NCBI RefSeq assembly: GCF_030068615.1
Contig: NZ_JASJOC010000001.1
Coordinates: 372,001 to 436,000 of the forward strand
Reading direction: 5' to 3'
DNA length: 64,000 nucleotides
Source of the DNA: Halostagnicola sp. A-GB9-2
Lineage (GTDB): Archaea > Halobacteriota > Halobacteria > Halobacteriales > Natrialbaceae
Shown piece by piece: positions 62,350-64,000 of this stretch. The notes below the pieces were generated by a model that made no database searches, was not told the origin of the DNA, and was given only the letters and a program-made list of their open reading frames with translations. A program made the translations under genes and the position numbers. Within the stretch, counting starts at the first letter, position 1, and each line of letters begins with the position of its first letter.

Positions 62350-63818
62350 GCGCGCCGGGCGAGGATCGGTCCGTCGACGTCACCGACGGTGAGCTGTTGA
62401 AGCCGATCGTCTTCCTCGCAATTCCGCTCGTCCTCACGCAGCTGCTTCAGGTGGCCTACAACGTCGCCGATACGTTCTGGGTCGGGCGCGTCGGCACGGA
62501 CGCCGTCGCAGCGATTTCCTTTGCGTTTCCGATTATCTTCCTGGTGATCAGCGTCGGTGGCGGCTTTACGGTCGCCGGCACGATCCTGATCGCTCAGCAC
62601 AAGGGGGCTGAAAATCACGACGAGGTCGACCATGTCGTCGGCCAGACGATGTCGTTCGTGTTGCTCGTCTCGATCATCGCCTCGATCATCGGCTACGTCT
62701 TCGCGCCGCAACTGCTCACGCTGGTGGGCGCGGAGGCCGGAAGCGCGGTCCACGAGATGGCCGTGAGCTACACGCGAACGTGGTTCATCGGGACGGTGAC
62801 GGTCTTCGCCTTTTTCATGTTCCAGGCGCTGTTGCGCGGCTGGGGCGATACGCGCACGCCGATGTATCTGATGACCGTCAGCGTCGTCCTCAACGTCGTG
62901 CTCGATCCGTTCCTCATTCTCGGATTCGAAAACAATCCCGTCTTCAGCGTGCTCGGACTGTCAGCACTCGAGTCGTCGCTGTACTCGATGACCGGCTTTG
63001 CCGGCCTCGAGATCCAGGGCGCTGCGATCGCGACGGTGTTCAGCCGCGCGGTCGGTGCCGTCATCGGCATCTGGCTGCTGTTCTCCGGTCAGCTCGGCAT
63101 CCGCCCGACGCTCAAGCAGTTCCGCCTGAAACTCGAGACGGTCCGAACGATCGTCCGGCTGGGGATTCCCGCCGGAATCGAACAGAGCACTCGAGCGCTC
63201 GGCCTCTCCGTGTTGACAGCGCTGGTCGCCATCGCCGGCTCGGACGCCGTCGCGGCCTTCGGCGTCGGAAGCAGAGTCTACGCGGTGTTCACGCTTCTCT
63301 CGCTGGGGATCGCACAGGCGACCGAGGTCGTCGTCGGCCAGAACCTCGGCGCGGAACAGAGCGAGCGCGCTCGTCGCGGAGTTCTATTGAACGCGGGGAT
63401 CATCGGGGGTGCGTTCGCGGCGATGAGCGTCGTCGTATACGCGTTCGCCCCGGAGATAATCGATGTCTTCCTGACGGGCGAGGAGGAGTCGGCCGAAGTC
63501 ATCCAGATGGGTGCGGAGTTCCTCATGATCGTCGGGCCGACCTTTGCCTTCCTCGGTGTGTTCCAGATCCTGATGGGCGCGTTCCGCGGCAGTGGGAGCA
63601 CGAGAATCGCGATGGGCTTTTCGATCCTCTCGCTGTGGATCATCCAGATCCCCATCGCGTACGGACTGATCCAGTGGGCCGGAATGGGCGAAACCGGCGT
63701 CTGGATCGCGATGGCCGTCTCGAACGTGGTCAGCGTCCTCATCGCCGGCGTCTGGTTCCTCCGGGGGACCTGGACGGACGGCGTTGTCGAACAGCCGCCG
63801 TCGGCGCCCGCGGACTAA
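62346..63818 (+). CDS. MATE-family multidrug/toxin efflux transporter
   Basis: A 490-residue MATE protein with 12 helices in two six-helix halves. LKPIVFLAIPLVLTQLLQVAYNVADTFWVGRVGTDAVAAISFAFPI is the classical N-terminal half opening, and the second half starts near IVRLGIPAGIEQSTRALGLSVLTALVAIAGSDAVAAFGVGSRV. It would export cationic compounds using Na+ or H+. A regulated promoter with a palindromic operator precedes it. Confidence 0.93.
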   Translation: MSAPGEDRSVDVTDGELLKPIVFLAIPLVLTQLLQVAYNVADTFWVGRVGTDAVAAISFAFPIIFLVISVGGGFTVAGTILIAQHKGAENHDEVDHVVGQTMSFVLLVSIIASIIGYVFAPQLLTLVGAEAGSAVHEMAVSYTRTWFIGTVTVFAFFMFQALLRGWGDTRTPMYLMTVSVVLNVVLDPFLILGFENNPVFSVLGLSALESSLYSMTGFAGLEIQGAAIATVFSRAVGAVIGIWLLFSGQLGIRPTLKQFRLKLETVRTIVRLGIPAGIEQSTRALGLSVLTALVAIAGSDAVAAFGVGSRVYAVFTLLSLGIAQATEVVVGQNLGAEQSERARRGVLLNAGIIGGAFAAMSVVVYAFAPEIIDVFLTGEEESAEVIQMGAEFLMIVGPTFAFLGVFQILMGAFRGSGSTRIAMGFSILSLWIIQIPIAYGLIQWAGMGETGVWIAMAVSNVVSVLIAGVWFLRGTWTDGVVEQPPSAPAD

Positions 63819-64000
63819 GGGGGCACTCGACGGGAACTGGCCCGTGCCTCGAGCGGGGGCGTGTTCCCGACTCGAGTCGGCCGCCCCCTCGGGATACCGA
63901 TCCGGGACACTGATTTTTCAAAACAACACGGTTCCGTGATATCGATCCCGTTCCGTTCGACGCTTGGACCGAAGCGTTCGAAGCCGCGCCGCCAACTGAT
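63819..64000. other. Window end, no gene recognised
   Basis: The last 182 bases contain no convincing start of a coding frame on either strand. A minus-strand frame here is antisense to the MATE tail. Confidence 0.4.

Overview
The window is a stretch of chromosome from a haloarchaeon, most likely of the Natrialbales type (Natrinema, Haloterrigena or Natronorubrum-like; the genus is an inference). The signs are high GC with strongly GC-biased third positions, very acidic proteins, archaeal versions of core genes (aIF5B, TFS, NAC, Nob1, TiaS, Pus10, SecF-SecD, split GMP synthetase), many small haloarchaea-specific families (DUF7511, DUF5812, DUF5787, DUF5797, VNG_1110C) and TATA boxes about 23-30 bp before start codons, as expected for leaderless transcripts. 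I found no rRNA, tRNA or CRISPR array. There is no intact transposon, only possible remnants.

Layout. Bases 1-6.1 kb: end of a PAS histidine kinase, small membrane proteins, a Tat-exported HtrA-like protease, a GNAT acetyltransferase and Pus10. 6.3-13.5 kb: RNase HII, the SecF-SecD pair, two haloarchaeal unknowns, phosphoglucose isomerase and a CPBP protease. 13.7-20 kb: Nob1, a PRC-barrel protein, aIF5B, a cyclophilin-like protein, CTP synthase, GMP synthase subunit B and a small partner protein. 20.5-25.4 kb: a minus-strand block with a formyl-THF cyclo-ligase homologue, a PPOX-like protein, MoaB, and an ABC-2 exporter operon that ends in its own winged-helix regulator and has a double palindrome in front of it. 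25.5-35.6 kb: small membrane proteins, an IPP-isomerase-like Nudix protein lacking the catalytic Cys, a PHP protein, archaeal GlmU, a double glyoxalase, an NhaC antiporter and a DRG GTPase. 35.6-46.7 kb: a lipoprotein fossil, a BASS transporter, TiaS, ferredoxin, a geranylgeranyl reductase, an M20 amidohydrolase, a uS10 paralogue, a Nudix hydrolase, and DUF5787, which looks like a PD-(D/E)XK nuclease with a Cys cluster. 46.7-52.4 kb: MFS transporter, TFS, the PUA / NAC / TrmI genes, a NYN-domain protein and HtpX.

52.9-58.9 kb holds a compact lysine operon, dapA-dapB-dapD-lysA-dapF-dapE, with 4-bp start/stop overlaps between the first five genes and a hairpin terminator at the end. It encodes the succinylase route except for the aminotransferase. 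59-62 kb carries an acyl-CoA/beta-keto acid cluster (enoyl-CoA hydratase, BKACE, dienoyl-CoA-reductase-like SDR) interrupted by a structured, repeat-rich noncoding element. The window closes with a MATE exporter whose promoter holds a perfect palindrome followed by a short leader ORF that overlaps the exporter start.

The most unusual signals are the tandem ACTTT-N7-AAAGT operators (25388-25422), the repeat element at 60.8-61.2 kb with its uninterrupted relative at 10.77 kb, the Cys-to-Ala change in the Idi-like protein, the DUF5787 nuclease prediction and the MATE leader arrangement. I do not see a complete new defence or mobile system here.
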